64,000 nt of DNA from Collinsella sp. (GCA_031295385.1 JAUMOL010000017.1:1-64000), one strand, 5' to 3'. Counted from the stretch's first letter, positions 34,483-43,303 are shown. The notes: generated by a model not told the origin, from the letters alone. Numbers and translations: made by a program.

Positions 34483-35499
34483 ATGACCCAACCAGTTCGC
34501 GCCGCACCTACGCTTGCCGAGGTTGCCGCAGCTGCCGGCGTGTCGCGCTCCACGGCATCGCGCGCTCTCAACGATTCGCCCCGCATTAGCGAGGAAACCA
34601 AAAGGCGCGTCCGCGCGGCGGCCAAGGAAGTCAATTTTGTCCCCAACGCTCGTGGCCGAGCGCTCGCTGTCGGGCGCACGGAAATCATCGCCGTGCTCGT
34701 GACCGAGCCCCTAAGTGAACTCTTCAGCGACCCCACCTATAGCGAGTTTTTGAGCGGCATTACCGAGGAACTGTCGGAGTCGTCCTATCTGCCCGTTATC
34801 TTGCAGGCGTCTTCTACGCATGAGCGCAACCGCGCACGCGAGCACTTTGAGCGCCGCTCGTTCGACGCCGTGATCGACGTCTCCCCCTACAAGGGCAGCG
34901 AGCTGCTCGAGGTACTGTGCGAGCTGGGCGTACCCACCGTGTTGTGCGGCCAGCTCGAGGGCCACCCCTATCGCGATGTGTTCTCGACAGTCTACTCTGA
35001 CGACGAAGAGGGCGGACGCTTTGCGGCACTCGCCATAAAGGATCGCGGGCGCAAAGATATCGTCGCCGTGTTGGGACCGCAAGACAACCCCGCTGTTGCC
35101 GACCGCCTGCGCGGCTACCGCGCCGTCTTGGGCGAAGACCTCCCAGACGCAAACGTTATCTATACCGGCTGGAACAGCGGAGACGGCTATCAGGCCATGC
35201 ACCAGATTCTCGCGCGCGAGATCGCTTTCGATGGCGTGCTCTGCGGATCGGACCGTATCGCGGCTGGCGTCATCACCGCACTCAACGAGGCGGGCCTATC
35301 CGTTCCTGCGGACGTTTCTGTCGTCGGCTTCGACGATCACGAGATTGCGACGCGCTGCGTCCCCGCGCTCACGACCGTCCGCCAGCCCCTGCGCGAAGAA
35401 GGCCACATGGCCGCCAACATTGCGCTCGACATGATTAAGGGTGCCGAGCCAACCACCTCCGTGATGCACATGCAGCTGATCCAGAGAGACTCGCTATAA
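34483..35499 (+). CDS. LacI-family repressor of the ebg genes
   Basis: A 338-residue regulator: helix-turn-helix and hinge (TLAEVAAAAGVSRSTASRALNDSPRIS...VPNARGRALAVGRTE) and a sugar-binding-protein-like core (FDAVIDVSPYKGSE, LGPQDNPAVADRLRGY, DVSVVGFDDHEIATRCVPALTTVRQP). Divergent from ebgA with two operators between them, it is very likely the EbgR-type repressor that responds to a galactoside. GGAG sits 6 nt before the ATG. Confidence 0.92.
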   Translation: MTQPVRAAPTLAEVAAAAGVSRSTASRALNDSPRISEETKRRVRAAAKEVNFVPNARGRALAVGRTEIIAVLVTEPLSELFSDPTYSEFLSGITEELSESSYLPVILQASSTHERNRAREHFERRSFDAVIDVSPYKGSELLEVLCELGVPTVLCGQLEGHPYRDVFSTVYSDDEEGGRFAALAIKDRGRKDIVAVLGPQDNPAVADRLRGYRAVLGEDLPDANVIYTGWNSGDGYQAMHQILAREIAFDGVLCGSDRIAAGVITALNEAGLSVPADVSVVGFDDHEIATRCVPALTTVRQPLREEGHMAANIALDMIKGAEPTTSVMHMQLIQRDSL

Positions 35500-35505
35500 G
35501 AAACT

Positions 35506-35611
35506 GGGGCAGGCTTTTCGCCAGACAGTTGTTGCGGAAAGCCTGCCCCGTTTTGAGCGCTCGTTCTGGGGCACAGTTTCCGTTAGACAGCTCAACCGGA
35601 AACTGTGCCCC
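35506..35611. terminator. Two tandem covarying hairpins at the convergent lacI/aspS junction
   Basis: Hairpin 1 is 35506-35549 and hairpin 2 is 35568-35611; both are exactly 44 nt, begin GGGGCA and end TGCCCC, and share the loop core AGACAG. Stem positions 7-9 differ (GGC versus CAG) and the opposite strand differs to match (GCC versus CTG). TTTT or ATTATTTT follows each. A third left arm (35629-35647) has lost its partner. They terminate the LacI gene on the plus strand. Confidence 0.8.
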
Positions 35612-35688
35612 ATTATTTTGCCGAATTCTGGGGCACGCTTTCCGCGACGCCCGGTCATCCCAAGCCCTCTCAACCTCGGCGCATAAAA

Positions 35689-35719
35689 AACGAGGGAAGG
35701 CACGCGTCCTTCCCTCGTT
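35689..35719 (-). terminator. Intrinsic terminator of aspS
   Basis: Perfect 12-bp arms 35689-35700 and 35708-35719, followed on the minus strand by TTTTTTATG; 24 bp after the aspS stop. Confidence 0.9.
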
Positions 35720-35742
35720 ACAGGCAATATGTAGCCGCTTCC

Positions 35743-37530
35743 CTACATCAGGCGCAGACTGACGTCCTTGAGCTGGGCGCCGCTAACGGCACTCGGGGCA
35801 CCCGACATGAGGTCGGAGCCGCTGGCCGTCTTGGGGAACGCCATGACGTCGCGGATGGAGTCGGAGCCGGTAAGCAGCATGCACACGCGGTCCAGGCCCA
35901 AAGCGAAACCGCCCATCGGGGGCGCACCAAACTTGAGAGCCTCCATGAGGAAGCCAAACTGAGACTCGGCGCGCTCCTCGGTAAAGCCCAGGAGCTTGAG
36001 CATGGACATCTGCATCTCGGCGTTGTGGATACGCATACCGCCGCCGCCGGCCTCAAAGCCGTCCATGACAAAGTCGTAGGTGCAAGAACCAGCTGCCAAC
36101 GGGTCGGCCTCGATCTTGGCGATGTCGGTCTCGGTCGGCAGGGTAAAGGGCTGGTGCTCGGCAGCATAGGCCTTGCGGTCCTCATCCCAGTGGAACAGCG
36201 GGAAGTTGACGACCCACAGGAAGTCGTGACCCTCGCGCTTGATCTCGAGCGCGTTGGCCATGTGGGAACGCATGCCGCCCAGGATCTCGTCGGAGAGTAG
36301 GCGCGGGCCGGCAGCGAACATCACAAGGTCGCCAGGCTCGACGTCCATGCGCTCGCGCAGAGCAGCCATCTCCTCGTCCGAGAAGAACTTGACGATGGGG
36401 CTGTTGATGGAGCCGTCCTCGCGGAAAGCGATCCATGCCAGGCCCTTGGCGCCAAACGTGGAAGCCACGCCGGCGAGCTTATCGATCTTGGCACGTGCCC
36501 AGGCACCGGCGCCCTTGGCATTGATGGCCTTGACGACAGAGCCCTCCTCGTTTGCCGCAGTCGCAAAGACCTTGAACTTGGAGTTGGCAAAGATGTCGGT
36601 CAGGTCGACCAGGTGCATGCCATAGCGGGTATCGGGCTTGTCGGAGCCATAGGTGTCCATGGCCTCCCAGTAGTTCATGCGACGCAGCGGCGTGGGCATC
36701 TCGACGCCCATGCGGCCGAAGGCATCGGACAGAACTTCCTCGAGCGCGCTCATAACGTCGTTCTGGTCCACGAAGGACATCTCGATGTCGACCTGGGTGA
36801 ACTCGGGCTGACGATCGGCACGCAGGTCCTCGTCGCGGAAGCACTTGGCAACCTGGTAGTAGCGCTCGACGCCACCGACCATGAGCAGCTGCTTCAGGAG
36901 CTGCGGGGACTGCGGCAGGGCGTAGAAGTTACCCGGCTGAATACGGCTGGGAACGATGAAGTCGCGGGCGCCCTCGGGCGTAGACTTGAACAGGGAGGGC
37001 GTCTCGACCTCCATGAACTCACGGTTGTGCAGCGCCTCGCGAATGGCAAAGGTAAAGTCGGAGCGCAGCTTGAGGTTAGCCATCATCTCGGGACGGCGGA
37101 GGTCCAGATAGCGATAGCGCAGACGGGTGTCCTCGCTGGTCTCGATGCCGTCCTCGATCTGGAACGGCGGGGTGACGGACGTGTTGAGCACCTCGGCGTG
37201 GTCGGTCAGGACCTCGATCTCGCCGGTCGCGAGCTTGGTGTTGGTGGTCTCCTCGCCACGGGAGCGCACGACGCCGTGGATCTTGATGGGCCACTCGGGA
37301 CGCATGGTCTCGGCGATCTTAAAGGCGTCGCCGTCGGAGTGCTCGGGGTCGAAGGTGAGCTGCGTGATGCCCTCGCGGTCACGAAGGTCGCAGAAAATAA
37401 GGCCGCCGTGGTCACGGCGACGGCTCACCCAACCGGTGAGGGTGACCTCTTCGCCCACGTTCTCGAAGCGAAGCTCGCCGCAGGTACGGGTGTGCATGGA
37501 ATGCTCGTCAATGGGACGGGTCTGGCTCAT
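35743..37530 (-). CDS. aspS: Aspartyl-tRNA synthetase
   Basis: A 595-residue class II synthetase charging tRNA-Asp (possibly also tRNA-Asn). It has the N-terminal OB-fold anticodon-binding domain (GEEVTLTGWVSRRRDHGGL), motif 2 (FRDEDLRADRQPEFTQVD), the bacterial-type insertion domain (residues about 285-420) and motif 3 (GAPPMGGFALGLDRVCMLL). Length is normal for the bacterial form. Start at 37530 follows AAGGAGG by 9 nt. The 5' leader holds a GC-rich hairpin (37557-37590) but no T-box signature. Confidence 0.97.
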   Translation of the reverse strand: MSQTRPIDEHSMHTRTCGELRFENVGEEVTLTGWVSRRRDHGGLIFCDLRDREGITQLTFDPEHSDGDAFKIAETMRPEWPIKIHGVVRSRGEETTNTKLATGEIEVLTDHAEVLNTSVTPPFQIEDGIETSEDTRLRYRYLDLRRPEMMANLKLRSDFTFAIREALHNREFMEVETPSLFKSTPEGARDFIVPSRIQPGNFYALPQSPQLLKQLLMVGGVERYYQVAKCFRDEDLRADRQPEFTQVDIEMSFVDQNDVMSALEEVLSDAFGRMGVEMPTPLRRMNYWEAMDTYGSDKPDTRYGMHLVDLTDIFANSKFKVFATAANEEGSVVKAINAKGAGAWARAKIDKLAGVASTFGAKGLAWIAFREDGSINSPIVKFFSDEEMAALRERMDVEPGDLVMFAAGPRLLSDEILGGMRSHMANALEIKREGHDFLWVVNFPLFHWDEDRKAYAAEHQPFTLPTETDIAKIEADPLAAGSCTYDFVMDGFEAGGGGMRIHNAEMQMSMLKLLGFTEERAESQFGFLMEALKFGAPPMGGFALGLDRVCMLLTGSDSIRDVMAFPKTASGSDLMSGAPSAVSGAQLKDVSLRLM

Positions 37531-37786
37531 ACCAGTGATCCTCCTTTATGGATCTGTGCCGCCCCGTGTCGTTCCGGGCGGCGTCGTACAGATTTGCCCA
37601 GCCTGCGTAAACCGCGCAGCCAGACATGGCGTTCTATCTTATCGCACCTGTGTCGATGTGCCGCGAAAAAGTAACTCTTGCCCAAAGACTTGACGGAGAC
37701 GAAACAATTGACGCACCGTGGCCGTCGCCGATGCGCGCCACGTGCGACAATGTGCCCCAATACAACTGCACTCGGAAAGGCCCGCC

Positions 37787-38422
37787 ATGACTGCACGCCT
37801 CATCGTTATGGATATCGACTCCACGCTCATCAACCAGGAGGTCATCGACCTGTTGGGCGAGGAAGCCGGCGTGGGCGAGCAAGTGGCGAAGATCACCGAA
37901 CGCGCCATGCGCGGCGAGCTCGACTTTAAGCAGGCGCTCGAGGAACGCGTGGGGCTGCTTGCCGGCTTGGACGAGAGTGTGTTCGAGCGCACCTTCGAGC
38001 GCGTGACGTTTACCCCCGGCGCGCTGGAGCTTGTGCGCTCGGCGCACAGCAAGGGCTGGAAGGTCGGCGTGGTAAGCGGCGGCTTTCACGAGGTCGCCGA
38101 TAAGATTGTGGCCGCCGCGGGCATCGACTTTTGCCTCGCTAACCGTCTGGAGGTCGTGGACGGCAAGCTCACCGGCAAGCTGGCGGCAGACATTGTGACC
38201 AAAGAGTCCAAGCTCATCCAGCTGCTGGATTGGGCGGTTGAGTGCGGTGTCGATATGGCCCATACCGTCGCGATCGGCGACGGCGCCAACGACATCCCCA
38301 TGATTCAGGCCGCGGGCACGGGCATCGCATTTTGCGCCAAGCCCAAGACGCGCGAAGCCGCCCCATTTGCCATCGACGAGCGCAACCTGATGCTCGCCAT
38401 GGACATCATCCTGCGTGACTAG
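37787..38422 (+). CDS. serB: Phosphoserine phosphatase (HAD family)
   Basis: A 211-residue hydrolase completing serine synthesis by dephosphorylating phosphoserine. HAD motif I is VMDIDSTLI, motif II VVSGGFHEV, motif III Lys in TKESK and motif IV IGDGANDIPMI; the cap contains the FERTFERVTFTPGAL segment. It is the short form without the N-terminal ACT domains of E. coli SerB. ATG at 37787 follows AAAGG; the in-frame extension upstream lacks support. Monocistronic, reading toward the lar genes. Confidence 0.93.
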   Translation: MTARLIVMDIDSTLINQEVIDLLGEEAGVGEQVAKITERAMRGELDFKQALEERVGLLAGLDESVFERTFERVTFTPGALELVRSAHSKGWKVGVVSGGFHEVADKIVAAAGIDFCLANRLEVVDGKLTGKLAADIVTKESKLIQLLDWAVECGVDMAHTVAIGDGANDIPMIQAAGTGIAFCAKPKTREAAPFAIDERNLMLAMDIILRD

Positions 38423-38458
38423 CCGATCCGTCTAACAATTGAATCAGTCTGTCCTAAA

Positions 38459-38492
38459 GTTTCCGAACAATTTTGTCTTAGTGTTCGGAAAC
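38459..38492. promoter_or_regulatory. Operator-like dyad upstream of larB
   Basis: Perfect 11-bp arms GTTTCCGAACA (38459-38469) and TGTTCGGAAAC (38482-38492) around a 12-bp A/T-rich spacer, 45 bp before the larB start. The TetR-type gene at the end of the larBC unit is the obvious candidate binder; no copy of the motif was seen upstream of larA. Confidence 0.6.
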
Positions 38493-38536
38493 ATACCCTT
38501 TGAGTGCTAGACTTTGCGCCGTCGAAGGGAACATAG

Positions 38537-39319
38537 ATGGATAAGCAAGATCTTGAGCAATTGCTGAGCGATGTTGCCGGCGGAGCAGTCACTCCGGCAG
38601 TCGCCCTCACGCGCATCCAGACGGCGCCAACCGCCGATTTGGGCTTTGCACAGCTCGATCTTTCACGCGGGGTACGCCAGGGAGCCGGCGAGGTTGTCTA
38701 CGGTGCCGGTAAAACCGCCGAGCAGATCGCCGCCATTATCGAAGCGCTGCGCGATGCCGGTCAGGAGCGCATCCTGGTCACGCGCTTGGATGCCGAAAAA
38801 GCCACGCACACCGCTGAGCTTCTCGGCAACGACATCGACCTGGGGTATGTCCCGGACGCCCAGCTCGCCCTCGTGGGCGGCAAGCCCTCCCCTACCGGCA
38901 ACGGACGCATCGTTGTCGCCTGCGCCGGCACGAGCGACCTGCCCGTCGCCGAAGAAGCCGCGTTGACGGCCGAGTTCTATGGCAACGAAGTCGACCGCCT
39001 CTACGACGTAGGCGTCGCCGGCCTGCACCGCCTGCTCGCGCATGCCGAGGAACTCGCCCAGGCACAGGTGGTCATTGCCATCGCCGGCATGGAGGGCGCG
39101 TTGGCGAGCGTTATCGGCGGTCTGGTGAGCTGTCCGGTCATCGCCGTTCCCACCAGCGTGGGCTACGGCGCAAGTTTTGGTGGCGTAGCCGCGCTGCTCG
39201 CCATGCTCAACTCCTGTGCCAGCGGCGTATCGGTCGTCAATATCGACAACGGCTTCGGTGCCGCCTACCAGGCAAGTCTTATCAATCATCTGAGCGCCGG
39301 CGCGCCCCGCGCCCGTTAA
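38537..39319 (+). CDS. larB: Pyridinium-3,5-biscarboxylic acid mononucleotide synthase LarB
   Basis: A 260-residue enzyme that carboxylates and hydrolyses nicotinic acid adenine dinucleotide, the first step to the nickel-pincer cofactor of lactate racemase. The N-terminal part (LDLSRGVRQGAGEVVYGAGKT) and the PurE-like C-terminal half (DVGVAGLHRLL, GMEGALASVIGGL, PTSVGYGASFGGVAALLAML) are characteristic. First gene of larB-larC-tetR, 10 bp before larC. Confidence 0.95.
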   Translation: MDKQDLEQLLSDVAGGAVTPAVALTRIQTAPTADLGFAQLDLSRGVRQGAGEVVYGAGKTAEQIAAIIEALRDAGQERILVTRLDAEKATHTAELLGNDIDLGYVPDAQLALVGGKPSPTGNGRIVVACAGTSDLPVAEEAALTAEFYGNEVDRLYDVGVAGLHRLLAHAEELAQAQVVIAIAGMEGALASVIGGLVSCPVIAVPTSVGYGASFGGVAALLAMLNSCASGVSVVNIDNGFGAAYQASLINHLSAGAPRAR

Positions 39320-39329
39320 GGAGCATTCC

Positions 39330-40241
39330 ATGTCCAACCATCAGCACACGCTTATCATCGACGACACCTCGGGCATCAGCGGCGACATGACCGTCGCGGC
39401 CCTGCTCGATCTGGGCGCCAGCGAGGAGCACCTGCGCGAACAGCTCGCCACGTTGCCGGTCGACGGCTTTGAGGTTGCCGTTACACGCGTAAACAAGCAT
39501 GGCATCGACGCCTGCGACTTTGACGTTCAGCTGGCAGAGGAGCTCGAGAACCATGACCACGACATGGCCTGGCTCTACGGCAACGAAGCAGCTGTCGAGC
39601 ACACGCACGAGCATGAGCACCACCATCATGACCACGACGAGCACAGTCACTGCCATGAACATGATCATGAGGCCCACGGCCATGGCCACGAGGATCATCA
39701 TCACGCCCACCACCATCACCATCGTTCTTTGGCGGACGTCACCGCCATCATCGACGGCTCGCAGCTAAGCGATGGCGCCAAGCGTCGCGCTCTCGTCATC
39801 TTTACCGCACTCGCTGCTGCCGAGGCCAAGGCTCACGGCAAAACGCCCGAGACCGTCATGTTCCACGAGGTGGGCGCCGTCGACTCCATCGTCGACGTCT
39901 GCTCTGTCGCCATCTGCCTCGACGACCTGGGTATTGAGGACATCGTGGTCGAGTCGCTCTCCGAGGGCCACGGAACCATCCGCTGCGCCCACGGCCTCAT
40001 GCCCATTCCCGTCCCCGCTGTCGTCAACCTGTGCCAGGCGGGCAATATCGCCCTCACGCCTGCACCGGTCGCCGGCGAGCTCGTGACGCCCACGGGCGCC
40101 GCCATCGTCGCCGCGCTGCGCACGTCCGACCAACTGCCCTCACGCTACCGCATCGAGGCCGTCGGTTACGGCGCCGGTAAGCGCCCCTACGAGGGCTGCT
40201 CCGGCACGCTCCGCTGTCTACTCGTTCACGCGGACGCATAG
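39330..40241 (+). CDS. larC: Nickel insertion protein LarC, N-terminal (LarC1) part only
   Basis: A 303-residue protein starting with the LarC motif DDTSGISGDMTVAALLDLG and carrying a very His-rich stretch (about residues 88-132), presumably a nickel store. The core (MFHEVGAVDSIVDV, AHGLMPIPVPAV, TPTGAAIVAAL, IEAVGYGAGKRPYEG) is present. It ends at CSGTLRCLLVHADA, exactly where LarC1 joins the LarC2 domain in full-length LarC (about 400 residues), and the next gene starts 2 bp later, so LarC2 is not encoded here in any frame. LarC normally installs nickel in a CTP-dependent way that needs LarC2. Confidence 0.9.
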   Translation: MSNHQHTLIIDDTSGISGDMTVAALLDLGASEEHLREQLATLPVDGFEVAVTRVNKHGIDACDFDVQLAEELENHDHDMAWLYGNEAAVEHTHEHEHHHHDHDEHSHCHEHDHEAHGHGHEDHHHAHHHHHRSLADVTAIIDGSQLSDGAKRRALVIFTALAAAEAKAHGKTPETVMFHEVGAVDSIVDVCSVAICLDDLGIEDIVVESLSEGHGTIRCAHGLMPIPVPAVVNLCQAGNIALTPAPVAGELVTPTGAAIVAALRTSDQLPSRYRIEAVGYGAGKRPYEGCSGTLRCLLVHADA

Positions 40242-40243
40242 CC

Positions 40244-40783
40244 ATGGACGCCCGCAAGACAAAAAGCCGCGCCGCCATCGTCGCGGCGTTCTCCGAGCTG
40301 CTACGCGAAGAGGACTACGGCAAGATCACCGTCGGCGACATCATCGTGCGCGCTCACGTAGGCCGCGCGACATTCTACGGCCTCTTTAAGAGCAAAGACG
40401 ACCTACTGTCCGAGCTCGTGAGCGACATCTGCGCCCACGCCCTCGACGATCATGGCACGCCGCTCGACGACCCACTCGTGCAGGTCGAGCATATCCTCAA
40501 CAACCTCTGGGAGCGCCGCCAGGGCGTTCGAGTCCTCGTAGCCGGCGCCGGATCCCGCGTCTTCGCCGACTGCTTACGCAAGACCATCATGTCACGAGCA
40601 GCCGAAACCGTCCCCGCCGACCCCGCAGGCCCCGCCAGCACCATGGACCGCAGCTTCCTACTACACCACATAGCCTCAAGCTTCGTAGGAATGGTCCAAT
40701 GGTGGGCCTGGCATAACTTCCAAGCAGACAAAGCCGACGTAGCCAAAGACTACTTATCGGCCATAAAACCCCTCTTCAACTAA
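40244..40783 (+). CDS. TetR-family transcriptional regulator
   Basis: A 179-residue regulator with an N-terminal TetR helix-turn-helix (KSRAAIVAAFSELLREEDYGKITVGDIIVRAHVGRATFYGLFKSKDDLLSEL) and a divergent helical C-terminal domain ending DYLSAIKPLFN. It lies 2 bp after larC in the same unit, so it may control the lar genes and bind the dyad at 38459-38492. This link is inferred from position. Confidence 0.88.
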   Translation: MDARKTKSRAAIVAAFSELLREEDYGKITVGDIIVRAHVGRATFYGLFKSKDDLLSELVSDICAHALDDHGTPLDDPLVQVEHILNNLWERRQGVRVLVAGAGSRVFADCLRKTIMSRAAETVPADPAGPASTMDRSFLLHHIASSFVGMVQWWAWHNFQADKADVAKDYLSAIKPLFN

Positions 40784-40939
40784 GTAAGAACATCATCCCA
40801 AAGCATCGCCCCAACCCAGGGCGCCACGCATCCCAAAGTGTCAACAACAGCCCAACGCCCCTATCAGCAACAAGCCCCTCCCATCCAAATTCAGATTTAT
40901 ATGTTGGGTTGCTTGTTCGAACACAACTAGGATCCCGCA

Positions 40940-41066
40940 GCTGCCCGCATGGGGTAACTTCCCGGCGCATTCCGCAGGACGCAAGAAGCCCTCGCCGCAC
41001 GAAGTGCGCAGCGAGGGCTTCTTGCATGTCCGAGGACGCGCCGGGAAGTTACCCCATGCGGGCAGC
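40940..41066. repeat. 127-nt hairpin E with perfect 29-bp outer arms and 69-nt core
   Basis: Outer arms 40940-40968 and 41038-41066 are exact complements. The 69-nt core (40969-41037) contains a second perfect 15-bp stem (GCAAGAAGCCCTCGC and its complement) and an apical CGCAC/GTGCG stem. The same core with one base changed is at 43909-43977. It stands at the convergent 3' ends of tetR and the aquaporin gene; the rest of the 305-bp gap is featureless. Confidence 0.9.
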
Positions 41067-41088
41067 GGACAACCTATGTAGCCTCAGA

Positions 41089-41820
41089 CTAGAACATGCC
41101 CAAGAAACCGTGCACAAACAGCGCAGCCAGAGCGGCACCGACAAACGGCGCGATGCCAGGAACAAGCAGGCCGTACTTCCAGTTGTTGTCAGCCTTGTTC
41201 TTGATCGGCAGCACCTGATAGGCCATGCGAGGACCAAGGTCACGAGCCTGGTTCATGGCGAAGCCGGTGATGCCGCCCATGCCCATGCCAACAGCCCAAA
41301 CGATCAGACCGACGCAGATGGCGAGCATCAGGACGTTCTCGCCAGCGCGGCTAGCGGCAGCAAGGATGGCGCTGATGAACACAAAGGTGCAGATAGCCTC
41401 GCAGAAGAAGTTGCGAGCATAGTTCGTGCCCTCGGTAGTGGGGTTGGTCGAGAAGATGTTGCGCTGGGCAATGGGATCGACGACGCCATCGGAAGCCTTG
41501 AACTCATCGGCATACATAAGCCACGCGATCACGGCACCCGCAAAGCCGCCGAGCATATCGGCAATCATGAAGGGGATGCAGCTGCTCCACGGCACCAGGC
41601 CGACGATGCACTGGGCAAGCACCATGGCGGGGTTCATGCACACGGCGCCGCCAAAGATAAACAGAGCAACCGAGATGCCAAAAGACCAGGTGGTGATGGC
41701 AAACATGTGGCCGGAGCCCTGATACTTGGTGCCCTTAAGCACGGTATCGCAGTGCACGCCCACGCCAAAGATGATCATGAGGGCCGTTGCGCCGAATTCG
41801 CAGAGGAGTTTGGTAAGCAT
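41089..41820 (-). CDS. Aquaporin/glycerol facilitator family channel (LarD-like)
   Basis: A 243-residue MIP-family channel with six spans. The first signature is an intact NPA (CMNPAMVLAQ); the second reads MNQARDLGPR, with Gln where the family has Pro. In Lactobacillus a MIP channel (LarD) transports lactic acid and sits in the lar operon; here the gene follows larA by 49 bp on the same strand, so it is probably the lactate channel. Glycerol transport is the alternative, but no glycerol genes are near. Confidence 0.85.
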   Translation of the reverse strand: MLTKLLCEFGATALMIIFGVGVHCDTVLKGTKYQGSGHMFAITTWSFGISVALFIFGGAVCMNPAMVLAQCIVGLVPWSSCIPFMIADMLGGFAGAVIAWLMYADEFKASDGVVDPIAQRNIFSTNPTTEGTNYARNFFCEAICTFVFISAILAAASRAGENVLMLAICVGLIVWAVGMGMGGITGFAMNQARDLGPRMAYQVLPIKNKADNNWKYGLLVPGIAPFVGAALAALFVHGFLGMF

Positions 41821-41869
41821 AAAACCTTATCTTTCTTGTCGGTTATAAACGATTCGTTTAGGCCGCGTA

Positions 41870-43147
41870 CTAGTGCTGAGCGACGACAACGCCCAGGCCA
41901 TCAGGAATGACGGCCACCTTGGCATCGGCACCCTTCATCTCAAAGGCGAGCTTGAGCGCCTCCTCGATAGTGTTGACCGGCGTCATGTGCATATCCTTGA
42001 GCATCTGGTGATCACACAGGTCGGTGACCATAATCACAGGGTGATGCGCCAGGATGCGGGCGAAAATCTGGCTCGTCCACTGGTCGGGCAGGGTCTCGTC
42101 CTTAGGACGGTCGATGCAGGCGCGCTCAAACTCTGCCGGATCGTTGTCGGCGATGTTGTGATAGAAGCCCTCGCCGCCGTGACCGTCGGCACAACCGGCG
42201 ACGTCGATGATCACACCGCCCTCGGGAAGCGTGGCCTCGGCAGAGCACATGCCCTTCACGGCCTGGTAGATGTTCTGGTCGAGCGGGTAGCCGCCGTTGG
42301 TAGTGATGGCGATCTCGCACTCGACGGGCTCAACGCCGGCAAGGCTCTTCACAAACTCGCAGCCAGCCTCGTGCGCCTTGTGGATATCGCCGGCAAAGGA
42401 GCCGATGACCTCGTGCTTGCCGTTGAGCACCACGTTAAGCACAAAGGCAAGGTGAGCCATCTCGGCAGCGGCGAACATGTCCTCGCTCACATGGTTGTGG
42501 CACAGGTTGCCGGCACGCGAGTGGGAATCATTCACAAACTGACCGTTGTGGTTGTACATGATGGTCTTGTAGCTGGCGACGCCGGGCAGCACGGACTTGC
42601 GGCTGCCGGAGAAACCGGCAAAGAAGTGCGGCTCAATAAAGCCCTCGGCAAGCAACAGATCGCAATCGGCGGCAATCTTGTTGATGATGCACTCGCCACC
42701 AGAAGGCAGGGTGCCGATCTTTTTCATCATGCTGTCGTCAGTCGCGACGTGCATAACGATTTCCTCGTTGGCAACAATCTCCTCGCCATACTTGTTGACG
42801 AGCTCCTCGTGCGTCGACGGACGGTGCATGCCCGTAGCAACAAGAATGCGAACGCGCGCCTCAGGCGCAGCGGAGTGGATGTGATGCAGCAGAATAGGCA
42901 TCGTCACACGCGAGGGAACGGGGCGCGTATGGTCGGAGCTAATGATGACAACATCCTTCTTGCCAGCACAAAGCTCCTCGAGTGAAGGCGAGCCATAAGG
43001 ATTGGCAAGCGACTCCTCTACCAGCTCTTCCTGCGATTTTGTAGTCTTAAACTCGTTTTGATGACCTTCCATCACACCCACGAAGTTCTTATCCTCGAGC
43101 TCCAGATGCAACGTCTTGTGGTCAAACGGCAGTTCACATTCAAACAA
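41870..43147 (-). CDS. larA: Nickel-pincer lactate racemase LarA family
   Basis: A 425-residue racemase/epimerase interconverting D- and L-lactate (or another 2-hydroxy acid). SSDHTRPVPSR binds substrate; the Lys of GFSGSRKSVLPGV would attach the nickel-pincer cofactor; GMHRPSTHEE and EPHFFAGFSG hold the catalytic histidines. A TTG start at 43147 is preferred: AGAGG lies 10 nt upstream and the product then begins MFECELPFDHKT, like other LarA proteins, giving the usual 424-residue length. An open frame to 43288 upstream is not family-like. Cofactor genes larB and larC are on the other strand; no larE is in the window. Closely related paralogues can be malate or other racemases. Confidence 0.9.
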   Translation of the reverse strand: MFECELPFDHKTLHLELEDKNFVGVMEGHQNEFKTTKSQEELVEESLANPYGSPSLEELCAGKKDVVIISSDHTRPVPSRVTMPILLHHIHSAAPEARVRILVATGMHRPSTHEELVNKYGEEIVANEEIVMHVATDDSMMKKIGTLPSGGECIINKIAADCDLLLAEGFIEPHFFAGFSGSRKSVLPGVASYKTIMYNHNGQFVNDSHSRAGNLCHNHVSEDMFAAAEMAHLAFVLNVVLNGKHEVIGSFAGDIHKAHEAGCEFVKSLAGVEPVECEIAITTNGGYPLDQNIYQAVKGMCSAEATLPEGGVIIDVAGCADGHGGEGFYHNIADNDPAEFERACIDRPKDETLPDQWTSQIFARILAHHPVIMVTDLCDHQMLKDMHMTPVNTIEEALKLAFEMKGADAKVAVIPDGLGVVVAQH

Positions 43148-43273
43148 TGACGAGCGCCCTCTTCCTTTCAACTGACACACTAGATAAACCGTTGGAAGGA
43201 TACGCCGCTCACCGAAAAACACCACCGTCCACCGACTCATTAACACAACGTTCATATTTGACCCACAACAAAA

Positions 43274-43303
43274 CGGCCGCGACCCCAAACGGGACCGCGG
43301 CCG
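43274..43303 (-). terminator. GC-rich hairpin upstream of larA
   Basis: Eight-bp arms CGGCCGCG (43274-43281) and CGCGGCCG (43296-43303) enclose a further short stem; CGTTTTGTTG follows on the minus strand. It resembles a terminator although no minus-strand gene ends just upstream. The gene-free stretch 43148-44027 otherwise contains the F hairpin, its partial copy and 43305-43740, in which I see nothing; the frame at 43361-43636 is not credible. Confidence 0.6.

Noticed and set aside
37531..37786. T-box leader upstream of aspS (and hisS)
   Set aside because: Hairpins exist, but I found no T-box consensus or specifier arrangement.
40200..40260. Programmed frameshift joining larC1 to a larC2 frame
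   Set aside because: The sequence after the larC stop is the start of tetR in the next frame; no LarC2-like residues in any frame.
40776..41027. Open frames inside the long hairpins (also 43773-43967)
   Set aside because: The similarity of their translations (MQEALAAHFVRRGLLASCG) comes from the shared palindrome core, not from a protein family.
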